64,000 bases of DNA from Linnemannia elongata (taxonomy: Eukaryota > Mortierellomycota > Mortierellomycetes > Mortierellales > Mortierellaceae), in NCBI GenBank assembly GCA_036320915.1, contig JAXBDG010000012.1:186001-250000 (forward strand), given 5' to 3'. This document shows, piece after piece, positions 40,848 to 52,481 of this stretch. The notes under the pieces are model-generated. The model was given only the letters and a program-made list of their open reading frames with translations, did no database searches and was not told the origin of the DNA. Position numbers and translations under genes: made by a program. Each line of letters begins with the position of its first letter. Position 1 is the first letter of the stretch.

Positions 40848-43800
40848 TGAAACCATTTGCAATGTGTGGAACAAGGTCAAAACAGATTTCCCGGAGACCA
40901 GAATTGCAGAACCACCGGAATTACAAGCTGAGCGCAATGAATGGGAACAATGGCGCAACACAGTTAAGAACGAGTGGAGCGAGCAGCAACGCATCAGACG
41001 GAACGAAGAAAGAAAGCAGAAGACCAAAGATATCGCAGAGGCTATTGAGAGGCGCGACATGCGTTTTTCAACCAACACGAAATCTACAATCCAAAGCATT
41101 CTCGAAACAAACCGCAGCCATGCTACGTTAGACCGTGTGCAAATCACGGTTGATGACCGCATATCCATTTCGGACCACCCATCCGATATCCTTACGAATG
41201 TCCGACTATACTTCGAAAAGTGGCATGGTCCAAGGCAGAGCAAGGGTATCCCCAAAGGTTCTCTTTGGGAGCAGATATACCAGCCAGCTGAATACGTCGA
41301 AGCAGAATGGTATGACCACCTGTTAGATGTGCCAAGTGACGCTGAGATAGAACGAGCAGTGAGCGCTGCACCTTCTGGTAAAGCAGCAGGGGCATCAAAG
41401 GTAACGAAAGAACTGTTGATACATATGGGGGAAATGGCAACACGTCTCTTTTACGGGATAGTGAAAGCTTGTGTCCAATACCAAAAGATACCCCTGCAGT
41501 GGACGGAAGGTGTGATCTTCTGCCTCTCCAAGACCAACCCATGGACGGGAAGCCTTGCCGACGTTCGACCGATCACACTCCTGGAACATGGGCGAAAAAT
41601 TCTGTTTTCGATCCTGACAGAACGCCTCTCAACTACCATGCTGGAACACAATATTCTAAAAGGAGCCAACTTCTCGGTATTAAAGGGGACATCAACAGCA
41701 GATCCCATCCACGCTCTTAATGCCGTCATGGAGGACGCGCGACAACACAAGAAGGAGGTCTGGGTCTTACTCCAGGATATGCGTCGGTGCTACGATTCGG
41801 TCAACTGCCATGAGGGGGGGATGCTAGCCCTGGCCCTCCAACGCTTGAAGGTGCCAGAAAGCTTTCAGAACCTGCTGTTGTTTATTACCAAGAACAAAAG
41901 CAACCGAGTGATTACCAGTTATGGATTGACCGACAAGTACAAACCGATGTGCGGTCTAGACCAAGGCGGCGTGGAATGTCCACTCCTGTGGAGGATAGCA
42001 TACGACCCCCTACTGTGTGCCATCGACTCATTGGGAATGGGGTACACAATGTCGACACCGCCGGCCCCGGGAAAGGCGCCACCCATGGTTTCGGACTTGG
42101 CCTTCGTGGACGATACCAGCCTCGTGGGACCAGGACACACAGAACTCACAAGGATGACCGACGTCGGCACGGAGTTCTTTGGGATGCACGGCATCGAGAT
42201 CAACGGCAAGAAAACAGAATTACTAGCAATCAACCCAACACACATCGACAACATCAACTATGGAGGAAGTTCGATTCAGCCACAGGTGGCAAGCAAAGCG
42301 TCGAGAGTCCTAGGGGTGTGGCTTGCAGCGGATGGATCGGCCAAAACAACAGCTGCTATGGCAATGGAGGAAACGGAGACGGTATGCGAGATCCTGCTCA
42401 GGAAATCGGTCACCGATAAACAGTGTATTTATATCATCAACGCGGTTCTTATCCCAAGGCTGCTCTACCGGATGACAGCGCAGATCCCAACATGGACAGT
42501 CATAGAACGCATCTCCAAGAAATACAGGACGGTCGTGCGACAAAAACTCGGTTTACCCAGCTCAACACCAGCCAGTATATTGCACCACACAAGGCTGTAC
42601 GGACTACGGGACCTCAAGGACGCTCTCGCCGAACAACACGTCAGCACATTGCATCTGAGAAGCACCCAGAAAGGGCTCATAGGAGACCTAACCCATTGCC
42701 GACTTCAAGACCTGCAAAGGGCGGCAAGACTGCGGGAATCCCCACTTTCCAATCCGGCCATCGCCAGCAAGTACACCCAACACAACCTCATCGCCAGAGT
42801 GTGCCAGCTAATGGTGGAACGAGACGTCAATCTATGCGATGTGAGCGCAAAGGAGGGCGAACGAGTGCTGTTGTCAAAGGTACTGACACCTGAGATATAC
42901 GTGAAGCACAGCAAGTGGATGGAGAGGGACAAGGTCTTTTACCTGGAGGATATAATCAACGAGGATCGGAGTCACACCAGACCGTGGAAAGAAGTTGCGC
43001 GTACACATGGGATCAAAGGAGACAGAGTATGGTTTGCAGCGGTGTGTCAGGCCTTTTCAGAGTTCCCGCAGATCGAGATGAATCGTGTGGGGGAGCGCGA
43101 GGAGGAGAACCAGGGGCACGCTTGCGAAACACAGGAAGATGCCGAGGAGGAAGAGGTCGTCTTGTGGGAGTCCGGAAGCGAAGATGAGGAGGAGCCGCCG
43201 ATGGAACAACAACAACAAAATCAACAAGAAAAAGACAACAACAGAGAAAAGAACGGAAAAAGAAAAGAAGACGGCAGCGATCAAGAGGTGATAAGAGGTA
43301 GGGAAAGGGCGGTTGCGATAAGCGACGACAGCCACGGTCCATTTGAGCATCGCTGTCGAAGCCAAGAAAAAGAACAAGAACAAGAACAAGAAAAAGAAAA
43401 AGAAAAAGAAAAGGACCTACAAGAGGGTATTTTGGGTTCGGTTTCTTCCTCGTCACTTTCAGATTTGAATTCCCCTTTCTTAATTTCTTCACCCCTTACT
43501 TTTTGTATGCCCAATATATTCTTTCCCACTCACAACTCGTCAGCACAATCCGAACACACACAACCCTCCCTTTTTGTTTCTTCACAGTCAACCCAACCCC
43601 CAATTGTAGATTTAGATTCCCCCTCTTTTTCTTCTTCCTTCTCTTTTTCGTCACCCCTTTCACTGCCAGCAACACAACCAACCACACAACCAGCAACACA
43701 ACCAACCACACAAAACAGAACACCAGAAACAACACGCACCATCGACTTACTACAGCAAACGCCAGAAAAACCCAGAATCCCATGGACCCCACCCAAGGCG

Positions 43801-45980
43801 ACAGGAGACAAAGCAGTGGACAGGGCGAACTTGAGGGCGTTCAGGGAGAGACGCAATCAGATTATTGACCGTCACACAAAGATTCGACGAGAGAAGGAGG
43901 TCAGAGACAAATTCAGACAACAGGCAGCAAAGGAGGCCGCAGAGGAGGAGAAGCGTCGAAAGAAGACCGAGAAACAGGCTGAGCTAGACAGGCGGAGACA
44001 GGAGTTAGAGCGAGCGCTCCCGCCCAAGCGGAGACTAATGCGCGCGGTAAAGGCTCGGCTAAAGGAAGTGGAGGCGGAGGCTTACCCGCTGCTCATTGCC
44101 ATCAAGGAACGGATACAACATCATACGGCAAGCAATACACCGAAACACAGCTACAACCACATTAACATGGACGAGGCCACACAGGCGGCCATGGAGGAAC
44201 AGAGGAAACACACACAGCCAGGAGTACGATATATTTATTCGGACGGATCAATGGTCAACCTTGGGAAGGCCAAGTGCTCGATGGCTTTCGCGGTGGCAGG
44301 AGAACAGCAACCGGTCATACAAGGAACAGTCAAAGGATTCGCATCATCCATCAAGCCTGAACTCATGGGGCTCATAGCAGGCATCATCGCGACACCACAA
44401 GACCAGGACGTGTGCATCCGATCCGACAATCAAAAGGTGGTCAAGATGTTCAATGACATTGTCGTCAACAGGAGGAGAGCGTCGGTGAGGGCCAAACTGA
44501 GGTGCGATTACGCGGTGGAATGGGCAATAGTAGCGCGGATATGCAGCGAGCGGACAGGATCCACAACCGTCGAATGGGTCAAGGGACATCGCGGCGACAA
44601 GTGGAATGAGGCAGCAGACAAAGCGGCCAAGGAGGCCCAGGCGTTGGTAGGAAAAGAGTGGGAGGTCAGAGCGGAGGATCAGGACGACCTGCGTTACACA
44701 GCAAGAATGGCCGGCACTATACTCGAGATCGATACCAGACAGGCCCTGAAGATGCAGACAACCAGACGGTGGCACCAGACATGGAGATCACTCAAGAGGC
44801 ACAAGAGGTCGATCCAGGACTATGAAGGCACAGACTGGCTCGGTACTCTTGCTATTATCCACAACAACAAACCAGTACACACATTCTTCAGTTCGCAGCA
44901 GGACACACGACTACGCAGCCACAGGATAAAGAAAATCCATGGCATGCTACCAACAATGGACGCCCTTCATGCCCGACGACCAGACCTGTACAAAAACGAT
45001 CAGTGCCGACAGTGTCATGCGACGACGGAGGACAATGAGCACGTATGGTTATGCCCAGAGAGCAAGGAGGCCCACGACGAGATCTGGAAGGACGGACTCG
45101 GGAGGATCGACTTCTGGGGAGAGATTGCCACGAAACACTACAACAGAGAGAGGAAGAAGAGAAGGAAGGAGGGAGAAACAGAGCCCAAGGAGATTGGGTG
45201 GGTAGCGACGAGCGTCAGAGCATGCAAAGCGGCGCTGAGGAGGATCGTCCAATGGCCAAGCACGGAGGACCGTAATGAAGGATACACGGGCGATGAGGAG
45301 TGGACGGTCTGCCACATACTTAGAGGACTCGTACCCAAGGCTCTTGCCACTGAGTGGGCCAAAGTCTTCAAGGAGATGCCCAAGAGCGTTGCCGAACACG
45401 TCAGCCGACTATTCTGCAAGTACATCGAGAAGGAGGGCCGAGAAAAAATATGGAAACCGCGATGCGAGAGAACCGTCGAATGGGAGAAACAGCAGGGTAT
45501 CACAGAAAGACGGAAGCACAAACCCCCGGAGGAGCGGCCCAGGTCCCAATGGCAACAAATATATGGACGGAAACCCCGAGCGAATGAATGCGAGTGCGGG
45601 CGGCCTCTGGCGGAGCACGAGGAGGGACGATGCCCTGGCGTTCAGAATGATACACATGCAGCCGACCGAGCGGTGATCGAGGCCTTACTAGGTCGGAGGA
45701 GAATGGATATTATGGAAAAAAGAGGAGCGATGACAGTTAAAGAGTTCGAGACGGAAGACACCTAGTCTTACCCCTTGAACCGCCCCCGAAGGGCAGCAAG
45801 GGTCATCCGGAGGTATGCGCAGGTGCGCCTGGCGCAGATTACGGATTGTGTTTCCTCGGTTTTGCGCAGTACACTTTATCTATTCTGCTTTGCTATAACG
45901 ACGTAGAATACCGTGCTCGCATGAGCTACACTTAGACTTCCGTTTTCGGATTAAAACTTTGACGTTCCAAAAAAAAAAAA
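40848..45980 (+). mobile_element. 5'-truncated non-LTR retrotransposon (LINE), recent insertion
   Basis: The element spans from the left target duplication to a 12-A tail (45969-45980). It carries one long RT-RNase H frame with no stop and a 200-bp 3' UTR. The perfect 17-bp target duplication and intact frame indicate a young insertion. The coding frame is already open at the first base of the element, so the 5' end (promoter, ORF1 and the apurinic endonuclease domain) was lost on insertion. It split the region just upstream of the Helitron Rep-helicase. Confidence 0.93.
40849..45765 (+). CDS. LINE ORF2 fragment: reverse transcriptase, RNase H, zinc fingers
   Basis: The frame is open from the element edge; there is no initiating ATG near the start, so it is a partial gene. 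Order: a coiled polar leader, then RT with LQDMRRCYDSVN, GLDQGGVECPLLW and the catalytic LAFVDDTSLV (Asp416 and Asp417 counted from 40864). A disordered middle holds EQEQEQEKEKEKEKEKD and QPTTQPATQPTTQ runs. RNase H follows with YIYSDGSMV (Asp1127), ELMGLIAG (Glu1166), RSDNQKVV (Asp1188) and GHRGDKWNEAADKAAKEA. CRQCHATTEDNEHVWLC and a final CECGRPLAEHEEGRC are zinc-binding. The RT-RNase H order fits the Tad1/I group; no endonuclease domain is present. Target-primed reverse transcription is the family mechanism. Confidence 0.93.
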   Translation, partial: ETICNVWNKVKTDFPETRIAEPPELQAERNEWEQWRNTVKNEWSEQQRIRRNEERKQKTKDIAEAIERRDMRFSTNTKSTIQSILETNRSHATLDRVQITVDDRISISDHPSDILTNVRLYFEKWHGPRQSKGIPKGSLWEQIYQPAEYVEAEWYDHLLDVPSDAEIERAVSAAPSGKAAGASKVTKELLIHMGEMATRLFYGIVKACVQYQKIPLQWTEGVIFCLSKTNPWTGSLADVRPITLLEHGRKILFSILTERLSTTMLEHNILKGANFSVLKGTSTADPIHALNAVMEDARQHKKEVWVLLQDMRRCYDSVNCHEGGMLALALQRLKVPESFQNLLLFITKNKSNRVITSYGLTDKYKPMCGLDQGGVECPLLWRIAYDPLLCAIDSLGMGYTMSTPPAPGKAPPMVSDLAFVDDTSLVGPGHTELTRMTDVGTEFFGMHGIEINGKKTELLAINPTHIDNINYGGSSIQPQVASKASRVLGVWLAADGSAKTTAAMAMEETETVCEILLRKSVTDKQCIYIINAVLIPRLLYRMTAQIPTWTVIERISKKYRTVVRQKLGLPSSTPASILHHTRLYGLRDLKDALAEQHVSTLHLRSTQKGLIGDLTHCRLQDLQRAARLRESPLSNPAIASKYTQHNLIARVCQLMVERDVNLCDVSAKEGERVLLSKVLTPEIYVKHSKWMERDKVFYLEDIINEDRSHTRPWKEVARTHGIKGDRVWFAAVCQAFSEFPQIEMNRVGEREEENQGHACETQEDAEEEEVVLWESGSEDEEEPPMEQQQQNQQEKDNNREKNGKRKEDGSDQEVIRGRERAVAISDDSHGPFEHRCRSQEKEQEQEQEKEKEKEKDLQEGILGSVSSSSLSDLNSPFLISSPLTFCMPNIFFPTHNSSAQSEHTQPSLFVSSQSTQPPIVDLDSPSFSSSFSFSSPLSLPATQPTTQPATQPTTQNRTPETTRTIDLLQQTPEKPRIPWTPPKATGDKAVDRANLRAFRERRNQIIDRHTKIRREKEVRDKFRQQAAKEAAEEEKRRKKTEKQAELDRRRQELERALPPKRRLMRAVKARLKEVEAEAYPLLIAIKERIQHHTASNTPKHSYNHINMDEATQAAMEEQRKHTQPGVRYIYSDGSMVNLGKAKCSMAFAVAGEQQPVIQGTVKGFASSIKPELMGLIAGIIATPQDQDVCIRSDNQKVVKMFNDIVVNRRRASVRAKLRCDYAVEWAIVARICSERTGSTTVEWVKGHRGDKWNEAADKAAKEAQALVGKEWEVRAEDQDDLRYTARMAGTILEIDTRQALKMQTTRRWHQTWRSLKRHKRSIQDYEGTDWLGTLAIIHNNKPVHTFFSSQQDTRLRSHRIKKIHGMLPTMDALHARRPDLYKNDQCRQCHATTEDNEHVWLCPESKEAHDEIWKDGLGRIDFWGEIATKHYNRERKKRRKEGETEPKEIGWVATSVRACKAALRRIVQWPSTEDRNEGYTGDEEWTVCHILRGLVPKALATEWAKVFKEMPKSVAEHVSRLFCKYIEKEGREKIWKPRCERTVEWEKQQGITERRKHKPPEERPRSQWQQIYGRKPRANECECGRPLAEHEEGRCPGVQNDTHAADRAVIEALLGRRRMDIMEKRGAMTVKEFETEDT

Positions 45981-45997
45981 TGGTGCTCTTATTAATT
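45981..45997 (+). repeat. LINE target-site duplication, right copy
   Basis: Exact copy of 40831-40847 directly after the poly(A) tail. Confidence 0.92.
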
Positions 45998-46032
45998 ATT
46001 ATATTTTTTATGTCATCCTTTTACTCTATTAG

Positions 46033-46254
46033 TCGTGCAGATGCAGTGGGTGATATGTCAAGCAGCACATCTAATGCCATAACCAATGTGCCCTTTTCTG
46101 AAAAAACGTCAGCGCCATCTTCCATATGCATCGACACACGTCCTTTGGATTACTATGAAAACGACAGCGACTTCGACTATGAGCATGACGAATATGAAGA
46201 TGATGATGATGTTGATATGGCAGAAAACTAGAACGATGTTCTACGTGCAAATAG
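46033..46254 (+). pseudogene. Acidic N-terminal exon of the Helitron gene, with premature stop
   Basis: After a good acceptor (CTATTAG at 46026-46032) the frame reads SRADAVGDMSSSTSNAITNV and an acidic YEHDEYEDDDDVDMAEN, then TAG (46229-46231), then NDVLRANS to a donor (GTAATT, 46255). The frame is the one that joins across the 90-bp intron to the Rep-helicase exon at 46345, so one nonsense codon separates this exon from the main protein. The LINE lies immediately upstream and separates it from any earlier exon. Confidence 0.55.
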
Positions 46255-46344
46255 GTAATTATCTCATCCTGTTTCTGTTATGTTGTAGTATTAATTGGAA
46301 AGTATTTATATTAATTTTTAATTTTCATACATATGCTATGCTAG

Positions 46345-49300
46345 CAGCACCAATGCTCTGCCTGAGGCGGCTCCATTTCCACTTTCGTTCAGAGAACAAG
46401 GAATGTGCGCTTCTTGCTGCAAGACATCTCACCGCACCAAAGCGTCTCATCAATGCCCGTTTAACAAGTTATACACCACTCCTATCGCTCGGCGAAACTT
46501 CTCCCAGGACCTAATCTGTGGACCAGATGTGGATGAACGACAATTGCGCCATAACCTTCAGGACATGACTGAATGCCCACATTGTTTTGCTTTAGTGTGG
46601 GTGCAGGAACGAACAGCTGGATCTCGAACTAGGCCCCTGTTTTCCATTTGCTGCGGCAAAGGCCAGATCACCATTCCCCAGATCATGCCCTACAACAAGA
46701 TCATGGATTTGCTTCGACGGAAGACATTTTATCAGGATATCCGAAAATATAATTCCGCTATGGCATTCGCATCAATGCGGTGCAATCTCGACCAGACTCT
46801 CGCTAACGCCAAGAAGGGTGCCTTTGTTTTCCGCATCAGTGGCCAAGTGATGCACAGTATCGGCCCTGTCTTTCCGCCAAGTAACAAGTCTCCAGGCTTC
46901 TCTCAAATCTATTTTTACGACCCTCACCAACAAGCAACTCTCAGGAATAAGGTCTTTAAAAATCAACTCAGCATTGCCTTGCTCAAGGATCTGGAAGCCT
47001 GGATCACCCCCATCAATCCATTCAGCACCGTGTACAAAACAATGAGACAACATGAAATCAACTCAAGCCATAACCTCACCTTTGTTCTGCGCGGAGATAT
47101 ACGGAGTTCGACAACCAATAAAGAGCTATACGGATATAACAAACCCACCTCAACAGAAATCGCCGTTCTTCTTCCAGGGTCCGGCGACATGTTTCACGGC
47201 GACAGGGATATTTTACTGGAAACGATCGAGTCCGGTTCTGGGCGCCCTTTCACTCGCATATGGGAAACGCATCCTTCTTACGACCCTCTATATTATGTTC
47301 TCATGCACCCAGCAGGAGAGCATGGATGGACGTACAAAACTTATCTCAAAAACAGTTTCAGACTCAACCCTTTCGACTATTTCCACACCGACGAATACAA
47401 CATCATTCAAAATGCTCCTACCCATACTTCACTATACACCTTGGGCATCGCCAACGACATTGCGACATCAAACACCAGTGATGCTACCTACACCAACCAT
47501 ACTATCTTGGATCGCATCAACCGCAACCAACAACATCGTCGTCATAGCAACATTGACATTGACGACATCATCGAAAGTTACGGTCTACCAACAGCTCAAG
47601 ACGAAGACAACATAATACCAACTGAACATGGACAGGAAACGGCTTTCAAGTTTGTATCCTGCCGGGAGTTTTACGCATATCGACTGCAAATGCGCCCGTT
47701 CTCCACTTACGATCGACGGTGCTATCTCCATATGTTCGGTCGGCTATTTCAGCAATATGTGGTGGACCAGTACGCCAAAGTGGAGGGCGAGCGACTTCGA
47801 TGGTACCGAGAGAACCAAGACGACTACCTCTCAGCCCACTTCCAAGGATTGGCCGATGCGTATTCAGCAAACGATGGCTGCACCCCTGCCGATGTTAGTC
47901 GTTCAACCATCCTACCGTCCACATTCACTGGTGGCCCTCGGCATATGCAGCAGCAGTTTCAAGACGCTATGGGGATTGTAAGCAGATTGGGCAAGCCCGA
48001 TCTATTTATAACCTTTACCTGTAACCCCAAGTGGCCAGAGATCACTAAGTATCTCCTTGGGGGCCAAACAGCCTCTGATCGTCCTGACCTGACAACAAGA
48101 GTATTCGCCATTAAACTCAAGTCCCTCCTTGACGATCTGTTGCTGCATGATGTCTTGGGCAAAGTTATCGGATGGTGCTGGGTGATTGAATTTCAAAAGA
48201 GAGGCTTGCCTCATTGTCACATTCTCTTGATTTTGGATCCCGCCCATAAGCCGAAAACACCAGCCGACTTCGATGCCATTGTTTCTGCAGAGCTACCGGA
48301 CAAACATACACACCCTCTCACCTACGCAACTGTCACTCGCTCGATGATTCATGGACCTTGCGGAGAGGATCACAAGGATTCACCCTGCATGGTCGAAGGC
48401 AGCAACGGAAAGTGGTACTGTTCAAAGGGATTCCCTAAGCCACTCCGAGATACAACTATCAAGCAGAAGGACAGCTACCCATTATACCGACGCCGAAAAG
48501 GACCCTATTACATTAACCGTCGTAACCAACAAGTTGACAATACCTGGGTCGTCCCATACAATGCTTGGCTGACCACAAAATATGACGCGCACATCAATGT
48601 TGAGATATGCAGCTCTATTAAAGCGGTCAAGTATTTGTACAAATACGTGCACAAGGGCCATGATCGCGCCAAGGTAACTAATTCACTTTTTGTTGTGAAT
48701 CATTTACTGTTGTACCATAGATATTTTTTTTTTGAACGTCTTTAATATTACTAATCATTGTCATTGTTTAATTATCATTTTTTTAAACAAGTTTGGACTC
48801 GCTGCCGGATCCGACCGCGATGAGATAACCGAATATCTCGATGCCCGTTACGTATCAGCCTGTGAAGCGATGTGGAGGTTACTGAAGCTACCCTTGCATG
48901 GACACTCTCCTTCCGTCACTCGCCTACAAGTACACCTGCCTGGACAACATATGGTGACGATCAAGAAAAAGGGTGCTACACTGGAGAAGTCGATCAACAA
49001 AAACAACGACAGTATGCTTATGGCGTACTTTAAGCTCAACAACCGCGACAACGAGGCTCAAAAGTACACATACTATCAACTGCCAGAGCATTATTCTTAC
49101 GATCACCAATCTCGAACCTGGCGCAAACGGCAAAGACGACAGAATGTTATTTCCCGTATCTATACAGTACACCCACGGGACGGCGAACGATACATGCTCA
49201 GAGTTTTGCTTATGCATGTCGCCGGAGCCAAAAGCTTTGAGGAGCTAAGGTCGTTCAATGGCATAACATACCCATCCTTTTGGGCGGCGGCACAAGCGCG

Positions 49301-51203
49301 AGGACTTCTAAAGGACGATGCCGAATGGATCAACTGCTTGAAGGAGGCTGATGAGTTACAACACCCACGACACCTCCGCTATCTATTCGCGATGATTCTC
49401 TGTTTCTGCGCTCCATCCAATCCAAGAAGGCTCTGGGATCAGTTTTCCGATGCGCTTTCCGCCGATCTCCTGCACAAAGCCAAGCAGTGCGGACTATACC
49501 CAGCCAATGACGCGCAGGCGCAAATCGACGCTCGATACAACGCTTTATATCATATCAACAACTTGCTTATCGACATGGAGACCAGCCTCGATAAGTACCT
49601 TACTCTACCTCAACACATGGACGACGCCATCATCAACTATCCATGGAACAATAACTGCGACCATGAACGAACCCATCATGAACCAACAAGTCAGGAGTAT
49701 GAACAACTGGCATCAACACACATGGCTCAATTGACACCTGAACAGAAAGCAATTTTCAACACCGTAATCACCTCAATCACCACACCCAAAAAGGCGCGGC
49801 TTTACTTCATCGACGGCCCCGGTGGCACGGGAAAGAGCTTTCTGTACAACACCCTTATTGAATATGTACGCGGGCATCTGAAAAAATCAGTTGTTGTGGT
49901 TGCTTCCTCGGGCATCGCTTCCATCATTCTACACCAAGGACATACAGCACATTCGGCATTCAACATCCCTATCTCCATCACAGACAACACAACATGTTTC
50001 CTCACCAGGAGATGCATCTTAGGTCGTGCCGTTATCAACGCATCAGCAATATTCTGGGACGAAAGCCCGATGCTCCACAAGAAGGTGTTTGAGGCTGTGG
50101 ACAGAACCTTTCGACACCTTATGGAATCACCAAATATTCCTTTCGGCGGCAAGGTGGTTGTCTTTGGTGGTGACTTCCGCCAAACACTTCCAATTGTCTT
50201 ACACGGTACGGAATCCGACATTGTCAACGCATCTTTAAAAAATTCGTCACCCATCTGGAGTCATGTTACCATACTAAAGCTCACAAAAAACCTACGGATC
50301 GACAACAACACCCTACATCAACCATACATCGACTACCTCCTCAGGATTGGCAATGGCTCTGAACCAACATACAGCGATGGCAACTACCACGACTTTGTCA
50401 AGATTCCAGAATCTGTTATCCTACAGACAACAGGCGATAATATCGACGACAATTATGAGCGCCAGTTGATACGCACCATATTCCCCGACATTGACTCACC
50501 AACGTTCACACCCGACATTTTTGGCGACAGGGCAATCCTATGTCCCCTAAACGTCGACATCAACAAAATCAACGACCTTGCCACCGAAATGTTGCACTCG
50601 GATCAAATACGCACATATACCAGTACCGACTACACGGATATCAACCCTGATCAAGCTGTACATTTCCAGCCCGAGTTCCTCAACACGCTTGACCATTCCT
50701 CCATTCCGCCTCACAAACTCTCACTAAAGGTGGGGCAGCCAATCATTTTACTTCGGAATGTCTCCACCAAACGAGGAATGTGTAACGGGACCCGACTCCA
50801 GATCACGAAGCTAGGGGTGTTTGTAATTGAGGCAAGGATATTAGCTGGATCGTTCTCCGACGACATCGTTCTTATCCCCCGTATACCACTTACAACAAAC
50901 GACGATGGCACTTCCCCTGTCAAGTTTACGCGCCTCCAGTTCCCGATCCGCCCGGCCTTTGCACTTACTATCAACAAAGCGCAGGGCCAAACACTGACAA
51001 CGACAGGCATATACCTTCCACAGTCTGTCTTTGCGCATGGGCAGCTCTATGTAGCCCTATCACGATGCTCCAACCCGTGTAATCTTAAAGTTCTTATTCT
51101 AGATAACCCACTTACACTCCAACTTACTCTCCCCCCAAAAACACCTCTTACCCCCCCCATTAGACATTTCACTCGCAACATCGTGCTTAGAGCTGCGCTA
51201 TAA
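46345..51203 (+). CDS. Helitron Rep-helicase transposase (2 main exons)
   Basis: Exons are 46345-48673 and 48792-51203; the intron 48674-48791 (GTAACT..ACAAG) is in phase. Order: N-terminal zinc knuckle CASCCKTSHRTKASHQC; a Helitron-like N domain (CPHCFALVWVQERTAGSRTR); the Rep/HUH nuclease with EFQKRGLPHCHILLILDP (the usual H-U-H has Cys in the middle) and the tyrosine motif KYLYKYVHKGHDRAK; then a PIF1-type superfamily-1 helicase with Walker A IDGPGGTGKSFLYNTL, the Walker B-like FWDESPMLHKKVFEAVD, GGDFRQTLPIV, and ALTINKAQGQTLT with GQLYVALSRCSNP near the end. Both catalytic halves are uninterrupted. Only the N-terminal exon has a stop. The family replicates by rolling circle in the nucleus. 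Confidence 0.93.
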
Positions 51204-51528
51204 CTTCATCAATCTATTTTAATATTTAATAAACGTTATATAAACACCCCAACTATAGGAATAATGATTCCCAAGCTTCGTTCTCACCATTTCTTCTTTC
51301 CAGCCATTTCACATTGCATACACTACAGGAAATAAAAACGCTGCTTAGTTTAATATATATAATACTCAATGGCAACTTCCTAGTACGATAAGAAAGAAAG
51401 AATAAAAATCTTCTTTCCACCGCAAGTGCTACACAAAACACAGCATATGCGATAGATTGAATCTTCCTATCAGTTACATTTCGTTGGACGGCCGTTAAGT
51501 GAGTCCTGGAAGAAAAAAAAGAGGAAAA
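51204..51528. other. Helitron 3' flank
   Basis: AT-rich, with AATAAA-type words at about 51229. I looked for the hairpin-CTRR end of a Helitron and found no convincing case. Confidence 0.4.
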
Positions 51529-51530
51529 TA

Positions 51531-51816
51531 GAGAATTTTCGGAGGCGGCACTTTTCCTTCATTTCCCAGTCACTGTGGCTCATATTCAATTTGTATGGGT
51601 AGAAACGAAGGAAAACCTTCCCGTTTGTCCTTCGCGGAAGGAAATTTGTGAAGGATTTCTTTCGCCCAAAAAAGTCAAGATCACTGACTTCACTGTCTTC
51701 TCTAGTCTCTCGACCGCAGCATATACAATCAAGGAAATACCTGCGAAACAACTTCGTTCACTTTTTCTTCGTGAAGGTTACTCAACGAAGAAAAAGTGCC
51801 GCCTCCGAAAATTCTC
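51531..51816. mobile_element. MITE with 25-bp terminal inverted repeats and TA target duplication
   Basis: The left end GAGAATTTTCGGAGGCGGCA continuing CTTTT (51531-51555) is the exact reverse complement of the right end (to 51816). TA lies outside on both sides (51529-51530, 51817-51818). The 286-bp interior has no gene and contains further short inverted words (TTCCTTCATTT/GAAGGAAA; GAAGGTTACT). The end sequence is unrelated to the MITE at 1.0 kb. I infer a Tc1/mariner-type non-autonomous element. Confidence 0.85.
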
Positions 51817-51942
51817 TAATGGAGAATAACATCTGCATAAATCGACCCGGCCATGATCAACTCGGCGACCCAGGGCACATGTTGAACTGCCCTTAACTTA
51901 AGCGCCCGAAAGAAAGAAAAAAAAAGAAAGAGATGTTGTTCT

Positions 51943-52352
51943 TTTGAAAAAATCTATAGAACAATGGGCTTAATCTTAGCAGATCGTAGCAACAAGGCTA
52001 CTCTACTGCTTACAATATTCCGTTCAATGAAAGTCGCATACAGTGGATTTGTCTCTTGCAATATTTGAAATTAACATTAGCAGGAACCTCACAAAGCCTT
52101 GCCCCTCTGCAAGATAACCCCACGTAGTATGATTCAGGATCCGAAGATCTATTCGTATTCAACTAAAAATCGGAAAAGGCAGTAATCGTCGCGTTCTAGC
52201 ACAAGGTCTGACTTAGAGGCGTTCAGCCATAACTCAACTGATGATAGCTTCGGGCCATTGCTTGCTCAGGCAGGCCCAAATACCAATTATCCGAATGAAC
52301 TGTTCCTCTCGTACTAAGTTCAATTACTATTGCAACAACATTTCATCAGTAA

Positions 52353-52389
<37 letters not shown>

Positions 52390-52445
52390 TTCACGTTCCC
52401 TATTAGTGGGTGAACAATCCAACGCTTACTGAATTCTGCGTCAGT

Positions 52446-52481
<36 letters not shown>

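Noticed and set aside
46229..46231. Genetic-code reassignment (TAG or TAA as sense), suggested by in-frame stops at 46.2 and 38.4 kb
   Set aside because: All intact genes (phosphatase, MDR, THI5, MFS, NLR) end at normal stops and use no internal TAA or TAG, so simple nonsense changes explain the two cases.
51204..51528. Helitron 3' terminus (hairpin plus CTRR)
   Set aside because: Several CTAG/CTAA words but none with a convincing hairpin 10-12 nt upstream.
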